The translations under genes and the position numbers were made by a program. The notes beneath the pieces are model-generated. The model did not search any database. It was not told the origin of the DNA and was given only the letters and a program-made list of their open reading frames with translations. Of a stretch of DNA of 64,000 bases, positions 42,347-51,426 are shown in pieces. How positions within the stretch are numbered: position 1 is the stretch's first letter; every line of letters starts with the position of its first letter. The stretch is from JACKCB01 sp964452775 (GTDB taxonomy: Bacteria > Chloroflexota > Anaerolineae > Promineifilales > Promineifilaceae): positions 1 to 64,000 of the forward strand of contig CAYVQP010000010.1 in assembly GCA_964452775.1 (NCBI GenBank), read 5' to 3'.

Positions 42347-42567
42347 TGACTCTTCGCCTCCTCAAACCAGGTGATCAGAATGTCCTCTAAGAGACGTTCG
42401 GTTGCCATCGCTGGGTCATCCGCAAATTCCGGCAACGAGGTGACCAGTTCGGCCAGCTCCTTCAAACCTACCTGCTCCGGTTCCAAATGCGGATAACGTT
42501 CCAACAGCGTCACTGCGATCGCATAGGTGGCATCCCAATAGAGATCGTGACCTTCAAGGGAAGCCAT
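42343..42567 (-). CDS. iscX: IscX-family iron-sulfur assembly protein
   Basis: 74 residues from ATG 42567; the frame is open back to ATG 42627, so the start is uncertain. The sequence follows the IscX (YfhJ) pattern closely: LYWDATYAIAVTLLERYPHL, then LPEFADDPAMATERLLEDIL and a final WFEEA; E. coli IscX has the same W/YP/DDP/E-IL-W arrangement over 66 residues. IscX binds IscS and iron and tunes Fe-S cluster assembly. Normally it is in an isc operon. Here it is coupled to nuoB, a subunit carrying a cluster, with no iscS or iscU nearby. Confidence 0.75.
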   Translation of the reverse strand: MASLEGHDLYWDATYAIAVTLLERYPHLEPEQVGLKELAELVTSLPEFADDPAMATERLLEDILITWFEEAKSQ

Positions 42568-42719
42568 ACCGATGGGAACCTGCACTCGACGTTGATAAAG
42601 TCGCCTAATGATACCGCAATCCTCCATGGGTGACTAGCGGAATATTAATGATGGATTTCACAATCGTTGTTGTTGGTCCCCGACCAATCAGCAGAAATCA
42701 AGGCAGTTGATGATTCGGG

Positions 42720-42725
42720 TATAAT
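42720..42725 (+). promoter_or_regulatory. -10 element TATAAT before the DoxX-like gene
   Basis: A perfect TATAAT, 51 bases before the start at 42776; no good -35 at normal distance. Confidence 0.35.
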
Positions 42726-42775
42726 CGCCCCATACACGCGCCTACTGGCGGCGTAAAGAAGAGAATCGCTCGATC

Positions 42776-43198
42776 ATGCCTCGTAATCCTTTGCATACTT
42801 TACTCCGGCTGGCGGTCGCCTTCATCTGGCTGTGGACCGGGCTGGTGGTGCTTTTCCTGTCGCCCATCGAGGAGAGCGTGGCTCTGATGGCCCCGTTAGG
42901 ACTGCCGGCGCGGCCGGCGCTGTTGTTGATCATCCTCGTTGCTCTGGCCGAAATAGTGTTGGGTGGCCTGACGCTGATCAACTGGCATGTCCGGCTGTGG
43001 AGCCTAATCCAGATGGGGTTGATTGTCGCCTTCACGCTGATACTTACAATTCTGTACCCCGAGTTGTGGTTTCATCCCTTCGGCCCGATCAGCAAGAACG
43101 TACCACTGTTGGCGGCGACGATCATTCTGTATTCCTGGGAATCGCAGAGGGAGCGGGAACGGCGACGGGTGTTCAGTTTTCCGGATGAATCCAGGTAG
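42776..43198 (+). CDS. DoxX-like small membrane protein
   Basis: 140 residues with four membrane helices (LLRLAVAFIWLWTGLVVLFL, PALLLIILVALAEIVLGGLTL, LWSLIQMGLIVAFTLILTIL, NVPLLAATIILYSW). The arrangement and length, the GLV...E-I-LGG-L pattern and a basic C-terminal tail suggest the DoxX family, whose role is mostly unknown although some members act with thiosulfate or oxidative stress. It is transcribed alone, divergent from the iscX-nuo operon. Confidence 0.65.
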   Translation: MPRNPLHTLLRLAVAFIWLWTGLVVLFLSPIEESVALMAPLGLPARPALLLIILVALAEIVLGGLTLINWHVRLWSLIQMGLIVAFTLILTILYPELWFHPFGPISKNVPLLAATIILYSWESQRERERRRVFSFPDESR

Positions 43199-43370
43199 CT
43201 GTGCGCATCAATTTGACCTCGCCGTGTGGTGAGGATGTCACCATTTGTGGGCGGCTCTTTTCCGGCGTGTAGGGCGATGCGTTCGCCGGGATGATTGGCT
43301 GAGGACCGGCGGTTGCGGCGGCTGTTGAAGCGTGGGATAATGCCGGCGGACTATTGAGGAGGAAGCCGGA

Positions 43371-44285
43371 ATGAGCAGCGAGATGGGCAAGAAAATTGGG
43401 CTGATCATTGGGCGGGAGTGGAGTTGGCCGCCGGCGTTCATCAACGGCGTCGCCGCGCGCGAGGAAGGCGTCATTGCCGAGTTTGTGCAGCTGGGCGGCA
43501 CGACGCTGGAGGATGTCTGCGAATACGATGTGATCATCGATCGCATGTCGCACGAGATCCCCTATTATCGAACCTTCATGAAATACGCCGCTCTCAAGGG
43601 CGTCTACGTGATCAACGATCCCTACACCTGGTCGGCCGACGACAAGTTCTTTGGGTTGGCGCTGATGAAAAAGCTGGGTCTGCGGATTCCGGCCACCGTG
43701 GCGCTGCCTAACAAGCGGGTTGAAACGCAGGTGGTGGCGGAGGGTTTCCGTAACCTGTTCTATCCGATGGACTGGAAAGGCATCATTGATTACGTGGGAA
43801 CCCCGGCCATCTTGAAGGACATCCACACCGGCGGCCGGCCGTTTTCGCGCCGGGTGGCCGATGGCGATGACCTTATTCGCATGTACGATGAAAGCGATGT
43901 GCGCACGGTAATCTTGCAACAACTGATCGAGACGGAGCAGCACATTCATTGCTTCGTGATTGGCCGGGAGCACGCGCGGGCCATGGCTTATTCGCTGGCG
44001 GAAGACAAGTATCTGCCGGAGATCGCCCTTGCCGGCCCGGCGCAAGTTGCTCAGCTAGAAGCGGACGCGCTGCGCATTTGCCGGACCTATGGCTACGACA
44101 TGAACATGGTCGAGTTTGCAATCCATGAGGGAGAGGCTTACGTGATCAATCCCTCTAACCCGGCGCCGGTGATTGATATTGACCAGATGCCGGTGGATCA
44201 CTTCCATTGGTGTGTGAACACGCTGATTGATTTTGCAGTCAAGATGGCATTTGAGCCTCGGGAGCAGGGGCCGTGGCCCTGGTGA
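43371..44285 (+). CDS. ATP-grasp ligase (RimK-like)
   Basis: 304 residues. ATG 43371 follows GGAGGAAG. The ATP-grasp fold is seen in NDPYTWSADDKFFGLALMKKLGLRIPAT (~83-111), GTPAILKDIHTGGRP (~143-157), LQQLIETEQHIHCFVIG and the metal-binding MVEFAIHEGEAYVINPSNPAPV. The family includes RimK, glutathione and peptide ligases; the substrate here cannot be told. It shows no signal peptide. The gene stands alone, 173 bases after the DoxX-like gene. Confidence 0.8.
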   Translation: MSSEMGKKIGLIIGREWSWPPAFINGVAAREEGVIAEFVQLGGTTLEDVCEYDVIIDRMSHEIPYYRTFMKYAALKGVYVINDPYTWSADDKFFGLALMKKLGLRIPATVALPNKRVETQVVAEGFRNLFYPMDWKGIIDYVGTPAILKDIHTGGRPFSRRVADGDDLIRMYDESDVRTVILQQLIETEQHIHCFVIGREHARAMAYSLAEDKYLPEIALAGPAQVAQLEADALRICRTYGYDMNMVEFAIHEGEAYVINPSNPAPVIDIDQMPVDHFHWCVNTLIDFAVKMAFEPREQGPWPW

Positions 44286-44311
44286 ATCAGCCGGCCGCCG
44301 GCCGGCGCAAA

Positions 44312-44339
44312 TTGCCCTCGCCCTGACCCATGCTATAAT
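44312..44339 (+). promoter_or_regulatory. Promoter of glucan phosphorylase gene
   Basis: TTGCCC (44312-44317), 16-base spacer, extended TGC-TATAAT (44334-44339). Confidence 0.55.
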
Positions 44340-44496
44340 TGCGGGCGCTTATGTGGTTGCTGCAAGCGCCTATTTTAGACGATAGAACGCTCCCCGCCGC
44401 CCCCGCAAGATTGATGTTGCCCGGCGAGTAGCATGGCCGGCGCTTGATGTGCCCTGGTCATGCTGGTGATGCGTAAAACAGTGGAGAGAGAAAGGC

Positions 44497-44790
44497 ATGA
44501 CGCCGCTTGATAAGAAGATGCCGGCCAAAATAGGCCGGCTTTCTGAGATCGCCTACAACCTTTGGTGGAGCTGGACCCCAGAAGCCCGAACACTTTTCAA
44601 ACAACTGGATTTGACACTCTGGCGGCAAACCAATCACAACCCGGTGCTGATGCTGCTGGAAATGTCTGATGAAGATCTTCAGCGTGCGGCCGATAACCCG
44701 GCGTTTATTCGCCAATATCGCAAGGTGCTGATGATGATGGACCGGGAGATCGAGAACGGTCATTCCTGGTTCCACATCACCTATCCGGAA
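44497..44790 (+). CDS. glgP: Alpha-glucan phosphorylase, N-terminal part (interrupted by gap)
   Basis: 98 residues up to the 100-N gap. The start KKMPAKIGRLSEIAYNLWWSWTPEA is typical of the N-terminal domain (DUF3417) of the bacterial/archaeal glucan phosphorylase family. ITYPE at the break normally precedes the catalytic N-terminal lobe. The remainder of the protein is at 44892-46454. The two parts are not in the same frame across 100 bases, which shows the true gap length is not 100. Confidence 0.9.
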
Positions 44791-44890
44791 NNNNNNNNNN
44801 NNNNNNNNNNNNNNNNNNNNNNNNNNNNNNNNNNNNNNNNNNNNNNNNNNNNNNNNNNNNNNNNNNNNNNNNNNNNNNNNNNNNNNNNNN
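44791..44890. other. Scaffold gap (100 N) inside glgP
   Basis: The missing length must equal 2 modulo 3 to join the frames. By comparison with the family from memory about 90 residues are missing. Confidence 0.95.
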
Positions 44891-44891
44891 T

Positions 44892-46454
44892 CGCGTATAC
44901 GCTCGTGTGTGGACCGTTCAGGTAGGGCGCACGTCACTCTACCTGATGGATACCGATGTGGATGAAAACGATCCCTGGAACCGGGAACTATCCGCCCGCT
45001 TGTATTCCGGCGACGGCGAGATGCGCATCCGGCAAGAGATCCTGCTGGGCATCGGCGGCGTGCGTATGCTGCGCAAGCTGGGTATTGAGCCGGCGGTATG
45101 GCATATGAACGAGGGTCACTCCGCCTTTTTGGTGCTGGAGTGCCTGCGCGAGCTGGTCCTGGAAGGGCTGCCGTTCCGCGAGGCGTTGGAGACGGTGCGC
45201 CGGCGCACGGTGTTTACTACGCACACGCCGGTTCCTGCCGGACATGATGCATTTCCCTTCCACATGGTGGAAACGTACCTGGCCAACTACTGGAATGAAT
45301 TGGGCCTGACTCGCCAGGAGTTTATGGAGCTGGGCGAACATCAGGAAAGCTGGGGTACGGCCTTTAACATGACCGTACTGGCCCTGCATACTTCCGGCTA
45401 CATCAACGGGGTGAGCGCGCTGCATGGTCAGGTCTCGCGAGAGATGTGGCAAAGCGTCTGGCCGGGCAAGACCGTGGACGAAGTGCCCATTACCCATGTG
45501 ACCAACGGCGTCCACCTTCCGACATGGCTGCCGAATGAGACGGGCACGCTCTGGCATAAGTACCTGGGGCCGAATTGGCTGGAAAGACAGGATGACCCGC
45601 GCTTGTGGCACCACCTGGATGAAATTCCGGACAGCGAGCTTTGGGATCTGCACGTGGTATTGAAGCGCAAGTTGATGGCCTTCTTGCGGGCGCGCGTCCG
45701 GCAACGCTGGCTGCGCGGGCATATTGATGCCACCCAGGCGTTGACCAATGCCATGCTAATGGACTCCAGCGTGCTCACCATCGGCTTTGCCCGGCGGTTC
45801 GCCACCTACAAGCGGGCGACCTTGATCTTCAAGGATATGCAGCGGCTGCGGCGCATCCTGACCAACACCTACCGGCCGGTGCAGATCATCTTTGCCGGCA
45901 AGGCGCACCCGGCGGACGACCCCGGCAAAATGCTGGTGCAGACTATCTACAATCTGGCCAAGAACCACGAGCTGGGTGGGCGCGTCGCTTTCATCGAAGA
46001 TTACGACATGAATATGGCGCGCTACCTGGTGGCAGGTGTTGATGTCTGGCTGAACACTCCCTTGCGCCCCAGGGAGGCCAGCGGCACCAGCGGCATGAAA
46101 GCGGCGCTCAACGGCATCCCCAATTTCAGCATCCTCGATGGTTGGTGGGCGGAAGGTTACAACGGTGCAAACGGCTGGGCGATTGGCGGCGAACGGATAT
46201 ACACGAACCGCGATGAGCAGGACCTGGCCGACGCCAACGATATCTACGAGGTGTTGGAAAAGGAGATCGTGCCGCTCTACTATCAGCGTGATGGCGATGA
46301 CATTCCCCGCGGCTGGGTAAAGGTGATGCGCGAGTCAATTCGCTCAAATGCCCCGACCTACAGCATGCGCCGGATGCTGAAGGAATACGCCAATCTCCTG
46401 TACGTCCCGGCTATGATGTCGCACGAGCAACTTGAGGCAGAACCGGCGCTGTGA
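44892..46454 (+). CDS. glgP: Alpha-glucan phosphorylase, C-terminal part
   Basis: About 520 residues beginning RVYARVWTVQVGRTSLYLMDTD right after the gap. Glycosyltransferase family 35-type features are present: HMNEGHSAFLVLE, FTTHTPVPAGHDAF, VTNGVHLPTW and the PLP-binding region EASGTSGMKAALNG with GWWAEGYNG. The enzyme releases glucose-1-phosphate from glycogen or maltodextrin, and could also act in starch or glycogen turnover. Together with the N-terminal part it is a complete gene apart from the gap. Confidence 0.92.
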   Translation, partial: RVYARVWTVQVGRTSLYLMDTDVDENDPWNRELSARLYSGDGEMRIRQEILLGIGGVRMLRKLGIEPAVWHMNEGHSAFLVLECLRELVLEGLPFREALETVRRRTVFTTHTPVPAGHDAFPFHMVETYLANYWNELGLTRQEFMELGEHQESWGTAFNMTVLALHTSGYINGVSALHGQVSREMWQSVWPGKTVDEVPITHVTNGVHLPTWLPNETGTLWHKYLGPNWLERQDDPRLWHHLDEIPDSELWDLHVVLKRKLMAFLRARVRQRWLRGHIDATQALTNAMLMDSSVLTIGFARRFATYKRATLIFKDMQRLRRILTNTYRPVQIIFAGKAHPADDPGKMLVQTIYNLAKNHELGGRVAFIEDYDMNMARYLVAGVDVWLNTPLRPREASGTSGMKAALNGIPNFSILDGWWAEGYNGANGWAIGGERIYTNRDEQDLADANDIYEVLEKEIVPLYYQRDGDDIPRGWVKVMRESIRSNAPTYSMRRMLKEYANLLYVPAMMSHEQLEAEPAL

Positions 46455-46469
46455 CCCCCGGCCGGGAAA

Positions 46470-46811
46470 ATGAGACTCTGGCTGCGCCGGCTCGGCTGTT
46501 TGCTGTTGGTCATCGGTTGGCTGGCGATTATGCTCATCCCGGCCGTGGCCTTTGTGCTCGCTACCAGAGACCAGATTCAAGTTGGAAGTGCGCCGGCGCA
46601 ATACACGCGCCTGTTTCTGATCAGCGAGCCTGACACGCAGGGGATCGGCCTCGAGCGCGCCCGATGGGCAGACGAAAGCCAACGGTGCGTGCAGACAACG
46701 GTAAGCTATCTGATGTGGGAGGGACAGGGCAACGGCGTGCTTCATTGCCAGTGCTTTGATGATCAGGGCGGGGTCGTATCTGTCGAACAGGCGGCCTGCC
46801 GGAACGAATGA
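46470..46811 (+). CDS. Small membrane-anchored protein, unknown
   Basis: 113 residues: an N-terminal hydrophobic helix (LGCLLLVIGWLAIMLIPAVAFVLA, ~8-31) after a basic start, then a ~80-residue outside region with cysteines (RCVQTT, HCQCFDD, AACRNE) that could form two disulfides. No family recognised. It begins 15 bases after glgP. Confidence 0.6.
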   Translation: MRLWLRRLGCLLLVIGWLAIMLIPAVAFVLATRDQIQVGSAPAQYTRLFLISEPDTQGIGLERARWADESQRCVQTTVSYLMWEGQGNGVLHCQCFDDQGGVVSVEQAACRNE

Positions 46812-46847
46812 GCAAGACAACGCCTGCTGTGGTACAATAGGGGTGTG

Positions 46848-47402
46848 ATGAACAGTTATCCGGAAAGCGGCATGGTGATCTCGCCGGAGGCGTTCGCGCC
46901 CGAGCCGGTTATGCTTGAGCCGACGCCGGAACAGTTGGCCCGCGCTGCTGCCCTGCGTCGTTTTAACCGGCGGAATGTCTATCTGCCGGTTGCGATCATC
47001 TCCCTTTTGTGGTTTGTGACCCTCTTCGCGATGTTGTGGGTGACTGTGATCGGTTCCTGGTTTGGGCTGGACACCCAGCAGGAGTTCTATCGCGAGCTGT
47101 TCCGCGGCGTGGCCGATATTGTGCTGATTGTCTTGTTCGGCTTCTGGTTCTTGATCGGCATGGTCCCCCTCACCGCTTTCGGATTTGGCTGGTCGAAGTG
47201 GCGCACATGGCGCAACCAACGACCGCCCGGACCGAAACCGCTGCCGATCATGTGGCGGATTGAGAACATGGTTGTGTTGGCCGGCGACAAGGTGGCCATG
47301 ACCCTGCCGCTGATTGCCCGGCCGGTTATCCTGGCTTATGGGATTGCCGGCTTTGTCCGCGCCTCGTTCATTGAGGTAAAGAAAATCCTGACACGGAGCT
47401 AA
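46848..47402 (+). CDS. Membrane protein with three helices, unknown
   Basis: 184 residues from ATG 46848 (a GTG at 46845 is also possible). An acidic N-terminal part, two clear membrane helices (VYLPVAIISLLWFVTLFAMLWVTVIG, and DIVLIVLFGFWFLIGMVPLTAFGFGW), then a basic loop and a weaker C-terminal helix. Family unknown. Stop overlaps the next start (TAATG), so it is coupled to the 77-residue protein. Confidence 0.65.
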   Translation: MNSYPESGMVISPEAFAPEPVMLEPTPEQLARAAALRRFNRRNVYLPVAIISLLWFVTLFAMLWVTVIGSWFGLDTQQEFYRELFRGVADIVLIVLFGFWFLIGMVPLTAFGFGWSKWRTWRNQRPPGPKPLPIMWRIENMVVLAGDKVAMTLPLIARPVILAYGIAGFVRASFIEVKKILTRS

Positions 47403-47635
47403 TGATGCCCCCTTACGAAGACAACGACGATAGCTGGAGAGTAAAAATGCTGGTGGTGGGCGCCGTATTGGGCGCTCTGCTGGGTCTGGGCAGCGCCTAT
47501 TTGCTGGTGCGCACAGCGGACGAGACCGGCGGCCGGCCGCCGGAAGTCGGAACCGGCGACGCCATCAAGATGCTGATTGCCGTAATCGGGCTGATACGGG
47601 GCATCGCTTCGTTGGGAGAAGGCAGAAAGCGCTAA
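47402..47635 (+). CDS. Small membrane protein, unknown
   Basis: 77 residues with one clear membrane helix (MLVVGAVLGALLGLGSAYLLV, ~16-36) and a second hydrophobic stretch near the C-terminus (IKMLIAVIGLIRGIASLG). The start overlaps the preceding stop. Resembles small YtxH-like proteins only in its layout. Unknown function. Confidence 0.6.
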   Translation: MMPPYEDNDDSWRVKMLVVGAVLGALLGLGSAYLLVRTADETGGRPPEVGTGDAIKMLIAVIGLIRGIASLGEGRKR

Positions 47636-47755
47636 GCGCGATTTGCTGGGTGAGTGTAATTAGGAATTGCTAGAAGATAGGCGGCGCACCTTAGCCGGAC
47701 AACAGTTATCGGGCAGCGCGGGGACACTCTGGGGCGCTACTATCGCTTTTCAGTC

Positions 47756-47787
47756 GCCAGCCCAAACCGGCTGGCTTATTTTTTATT
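47756..47787 (+). terminator. Intrinsic terminator before the PHP-AlbA_2 gene
   Basis: GCCAGCC (47756-47762), loop caaacc, GGCTGGC (47769-47775) and a T-rich tail (47776-47787). It lies only 18 bases before the next start. Confidence 0.7.
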
Positions 47788-47805
47788 TGATGAAGGAACA
47801 CGAAT

Positions 47806-49599
47806 TTGAACAAACCAAGTAAACGCAGGAGCCAGCCAAGCAAGGCTTCCCGGCAGTGGAAACGCATTGACTTGCATTTGCACACGCCCGGTTCCGCCGA
47901 TTATCAGGAACCTCAGATAGATTACCTGGACATACTGCGACAGGCCGAATTGCGTGGCCTGGACATCATTGCCTTTACCGATCACAACACCGTCGCCGGC
48001 TATGCGGCGCTGCAGAAGACGCTGGAGCAGTTGAACCTGCTTGAACAATTGGGCCGCATCGACGCCGAAGAGCAGCGCCGGCTGGATGAATACCGGCGCT
48101 TGCTGCGGCGCATATTGCTGCTGCCGGGCTTCGAGTTCACGGCCACATTTGGCTTCCACATTCTGGGCATCTTCCCGCCGGACACGCCGGCAAGCTTCCT
48201 GGAGCACTTGTTGCTGATGCTGAACGTGCCTCAGGGCGCCATTCGCGTGGGCAGCGCTACCGTGGGGGCGACGTCCGATGTGCTGACCGCCTACCGGGTG
48301 ATAAACGAGGCCGGCGGATTGGTCATAGCCGCGCACGCCAATTCGGGCAACGGGGTGATCATGCGCGGGCTTGACTTTGGCGGCCAGACGCGCATTGCTT
48401 ACACGCAGGACGCCAATCTGCACGCCCTGGAAGTAACCGATCTGGAGAAGCGTGGGCGCTATAGCACGCGCGGTTTCTTCGATGGTTCGAAGCCGGAGTA
48501 TCCGCGGCCGATGCGCTGCATCCAGGGTTCGGATGCCCATCGCCTCACCCGCGACCCTGAGCAGCCCAAATCCCTGGGTGTTGGCGAGCGGATAACTGAG
48601 ATATTGTTGCCGGAAGTTTCCTTTGAGGCGCTGGCTGAGGTAATCAAGGGGAATGACCTGTCTCTCACGCGGCCCTATCGGGGCAAGGCGGCGCCCTTTG
48701 ACTTCGTTACCGCTGCGCGCGGAGAAGGGGAGACTATCGTGCAGGCGTTTCATGAGCGCATGACCCTGCGCGGCGGGCACATCGATCGCATCCTGGAAGA
48801 TGTGTGCGCGATGGCGAACACAAACGGCGGCACGGTGTACGTCGGCATCTCGGCGAATCCCAAAGAGGAGCCGATTGGAATCAGGGATCTGAAGGGCTCG
48901 ATTGCGGATCTGCAGCGCGCCATTTCCACCCGATTCAGCCCGGAACCGGACGTGGAGATTGATTCCCTGGTTACCAAGGATAAGAATGTGGTGCGGATCA
49001 CGGTCCAGCCGGGAGCCGACATTCCATATGCGCTTGACAACCATCGTATCTTCGTGCGCGATGAAACGGATAGCAATCTGGCGATGCGGGACGAGATCGT
49101 GCGACTGGTGGAACGCCGGCAATCTGCCGTACCGGTGACGGTTGCCATCGCCAAGACCGCCCCGCCATCCGCCCCGGTTGTGGCTGCGCCGCCGGAGCCC
49201 AGGAGCGCGCCGGCAGGAACAACCGGCCCGGTGGTTGCCCCACCCAGCACGGGAGTCGAGATTGTAGAGAGCAAGGAACGGGGCGGCACAGTCTATCACA
49301 CCGTCCACGATCTGCGAAACGGCAATCGCATCAAGAACGTCACCCGCTCGTCGGCGCGCAAGTTGTGGCACTATGCCATTTCCCAGGTCGAAGCGGGACG
49401 ACCGGACCTGGAGAAGCTGGAGTGGCATCGCGATATGGCGGTGATCAGCAAGCGCCAGCGTGATGAGCATGTCTGGTACGATCTGGCCATGCGCGAAGGC
49501 GATAAGGTGCACGTCTATTTCGGCGTAACGGACAGCGGCCTGAACGACGACTGGATGAATCTGATCGCCGGCGCTGACGTAGAAGCGATTAAGGAATGA
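47806..49599 (+). CDS. PHP-domain phosphoesterase fused to AlbA_2/Schlafen-type domain
   Basis: 597 residues, TTG start with GAAGGA upstream. The PHP domain (~20-290) has RIDLHLHTPG (His 24 and 26), FTDHNT, GFEFTATFGFHIL and QGSDAH, a set of metal ligands as in PHP phosphoesterases. Residues ~311-430 (TLRGGHIDRILEDVCAMANTNGGTVYVGISANP) match AlbA_2, a DNA- or RNA-binding domain found in Schlafen-like and transcription proteins. A Pro/Ala linker (~445-480) and a ~110-residue C-terminal domain with RSSARKLWHYAISQ follow. The unusual fusion suggests nucleic-acid targeting of a hydrolase. No toxin or phage gene adjoins it. Confidence 0.85.
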   Translation: MNKPSKRRSQPSKASRQWKRIDLHLHTPGSADYQEPQIDYLDILRQAELRGLDIIAFTDHNTVAGYAALQKTLEQLNLLEQLGRIDAEEQRRLDEYRRLLRRILLLPGFEFTATFGFHILGIFPPDTPASFLEHLLLMLNVPQGAIRVGSATVGATSDVLTAYRVINEAGGLVIAAHANSGNGVIMRGLDFGGQTRIAYTQDANLHALEVTDLEKRGRYSTRGFFDGSKPEYPRPMRCIQGSDAHRLTRDPEQPKSLGVGERITEILLPEVSFEALAEVIKGNDLSLTRPYRGKAAPFDFVTAARGEGETIVQAFHERMTLRGGHIDRILEDVCAMANTNGGTVYVGISANPKEEPIGIRDLKGSIADLQRAISTRFSPEPDVEIDSLVTKDKNVVRITVQPGADIPYALDNHRIFVRDETDSNLAMRDEIVRLVERRQSAVPVTVAIAKTAPPSAPVVAAPPEPRSAPAGTTGPVVAPPSTGVEIVESKERGGTVYHTVHDLRNGNRIKNVTRSSARKLWHYAISQVEAGRPDLEKLEWHRDMAVISKRQRDEHVWYDLAMREGDKVHVYFGVTDSGLNDDWMNLIAGADVEAIKE

Positions 49600-49627
49600 A
49601 TGCCCGTCATAGGTTGAGGGTCGGCTA

Positions 49628-50125
49628 GTGCTGGTCGGAGTGCTAACTATCAGCGATCGGGGCGCGGCGGGTGTCTATGAGGATGTCGCCGGCCCTCTGA
49701 TCGCGGACATCATCCGCCAGCGCACAGGCTGGGAAGTAACCCGGCAGAAAATCGTGCCCGACGAGCAGGCGGCCATCGCGGAGGAATTGCGCCTCTGGTG
49801 CGACCAGGGTCTGAAACTGATACTGACCACCGGCGGCACCGGGCTGGCTCCGCGCGATGTGACCCCGGAGGCCACCCGCCAGGTGATTGACCGTGAGGCG
49901 CCCGGCATCGCCGAAGCGCTGCGAGCGGAGAGCCTGAAGATCACCCGGCACGCCATGCTGTCGCGTGGAATCGCCGGCACGCGCGGGCAGACGCTGATCA
50001 TCAACTTGCCGGGCAACCCGAAGGCCGTGCGCGAGAACCTGGATGTGCTGTTGCCGGTGCTGCCGCATGCGCTGGCGCTATTGACCGGTTCGACCAACGC
50101 CGAAGCCGGTCATCGCGCAGTCTGA
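49628..50125 (+). CDS. Molybdenum cofactor biosynthesis protein MogA/MoaB
   Basis: 165 residues, GTG start. The MoCF-binding domain has VGVLTISDRGAAG, LTTGGTGLAPRDVTPEAT and LINLPGNPKAV motifs. The product adenylylates molybdopterin before molybdenum insertion. The length fits MogA or MoaB, which cannot be told apart here. It is consistent with the molybdenum-type formate dehydrogenase 17 kb upstream. Next gene starts four bases after its stop. Confidence 0.9.
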   Translation: MLVGVLTISDRGAAGVYEDVAGPLIADIIRQRTGWEVTRQKIVPDEQAAIAEELRLWCDQGLKLILTTGGTGLAPRDVTPEATRQVIDREAPGIAEALRAESLKITRHAMLSRGIAGTRGQTLIINLPGNPKAVRENLDVLLPVLPHALALLTGSTNAEAGHRAV

Positions 50126-50129
50126 ACCG

Positions 50130-51338
50130 ATGGGGCCGATATCGGGGACGGTGTGGTTGAAGCAAGGGCGGGCCAGGCCGGTAATCAACCGGCATCCCTG
50201 GGTCTTTTCCGGCGCTATCCAACGGGTGACGGGCGATCCTGAGCCGGGCGCTCTGGTTCGGGTGGTGGATGAGCACGGGCAATGGCTGGCTACCGCATAT
50301 TACAATCCGCGCTCGCAAATCAGGGCGCGCATTCTTAGCTGGGATGAAGCGACGACGATTGACGACGCCTTCTGGGAGCGGATGCTGGCCCGCGCGCTGT
50401 CGGCCCGCGAGCTGTTGGGGCTGTCGCCGGAGACTACCGCCTATAGGCTGGTGAACGCGGAGGCGGACGGTCTGCCCGGCCTGATCGTGGACAGGTACGC
50501 CGAGTATCTGGTCGTGCAGTGCGCCACGCTGGGCATAGATAGCCGGAAGGAGCTGTTATTTGACTTGTTGCAGGATGCGTTGCGGCCGGCGGGCATCATC
50601 GAGCGCTCAGATCTTGACGTGCGCAAGAAGGAAGGGTTGGCTGAGGAAGCGGGTGTGCGACGCGGTGAGCGGCCGGCCGCCGGCTTCACCGTCAGGGAGA
50701 ATGGGCATGTAATGGCGGTTGATCTGCTCGCCGGGCATAAGACGGGTCTCTATCTGGATCAACGAGACAATCGCCGGCTGCTCGGCCAACAGCGCTTTCT
50801 GGAGGGCAAGCGCGTGCTGAATCTTTTTGCCTACACCGGCGGTTTCGCGGTTTACGCGGCGGCTGCCGGCGCTGCGGTGATTACCAACGTGGACAGTTCC
50901 GCCGCATTGTTGGGCGAGGCGCGCCGGAACCTGGCCCTGAACGGGCATGCCGGGCGGGAGAGCGATGAATACATCAGCGCCGACGCCTTTGAGTTATTGC
51001 GGCGATATCGGGACCAGCAGCGCACCTTTGACGCAATCATCGTAGACCCGCCGAAGTTTGCCCACAGCAAGGGCGATGTGGAGCGCGCCTGCCGGGGTTA
51101 CAAGGACCTGAACTGGCTGGCTATGCGCCTGCTGACGCCCGGCGGCCTGCTGGAGACATTTTCTTGTTCCGGCCTGGTAGACGTGGACCTGTTCCAGAAG
51201 GTGTTGTTTGCCGCGGCGGTGGACGCCGGGCGGGACGCGCAAATCCTCTACCATCTGGCCCAGGCTCCTGACCATCCTACGTTGCTGACCTTCCCGGAAT
51301 CCGCCTACCTGAAGGGGTTTCTGTGCCGGGTCTGGTAG
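50130..51338 (+). CDS. rlmI: Class I SAM-dependent rRNA methyltransferase (RlmI-like)
   Basis: 402 residues. An N-terminal PUA-type RNA-binding domain (~5-75, VWLKQGRARPVINRHPWVFSGAI) precedes the methyltransferase core with VLNLFAYTGGFAVYAAAAGA (SAM motif I), TNVDSS and FDAIIVDPPKFAHSKGDV (the NPPK-like catalytic segment). RlmI methylates cytosine 1962 of 23S rRNA in E. coli. The family assignment is firm and the target base is inferred from it. Confidence 0.9.
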   Translation: MGPISGTVWLKQGRARPVINRHPWVFSGAIQRVTGDPEPGALVRVVDEHGQWLATAYYNPRSQIRARILSWDEATTIDDAFWERMLARALSARELLGLSPETTAYRLVNAEADGLPGLIVDRYAEYLVVQCATLGIDSRKELLFDLLQDALRPAGIIERSDLDVRKKEGLAEEAGVRRGERPAAGFTVRENGHVMAVDLLAGHKTGLYLDQRDNRRLLGQQRFLEGKRVLNLFAYTGGFAVYAAAAGAAVITNVDSSAALLGEARRNLALNGHAGRESDEYISADAFELLRRYRDQQRTFDAIIVDPPKFAHSKGDVERACRGYKDLNWLAMRLLTPGGLLETFSCSGLVDVDLFQKVLFAAAVDAGRDAQILYHLAQAPDHPTLLTFPESAYLKGFLCRVW

Positions 51339-51343
51339 GCGGG

Positions 51344-51373
51344 TTGGCGAGCGGCGCATCGTTGGGCTAGAAT
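51344..51373 (+). promoter_or_regulatory. Putative promoter of smc
   Basis: TTGGCG (51344-51349), 18-base spacer, TAGAAT (51368-51373), 54 bases before the start. Confidence 0.4.
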
Positions 51374-51426
51374 CCGCGCCGGCCCACGCCATTACTCGAC
51401 CCGTTTCTCATTTACTTTTTGCGCCA

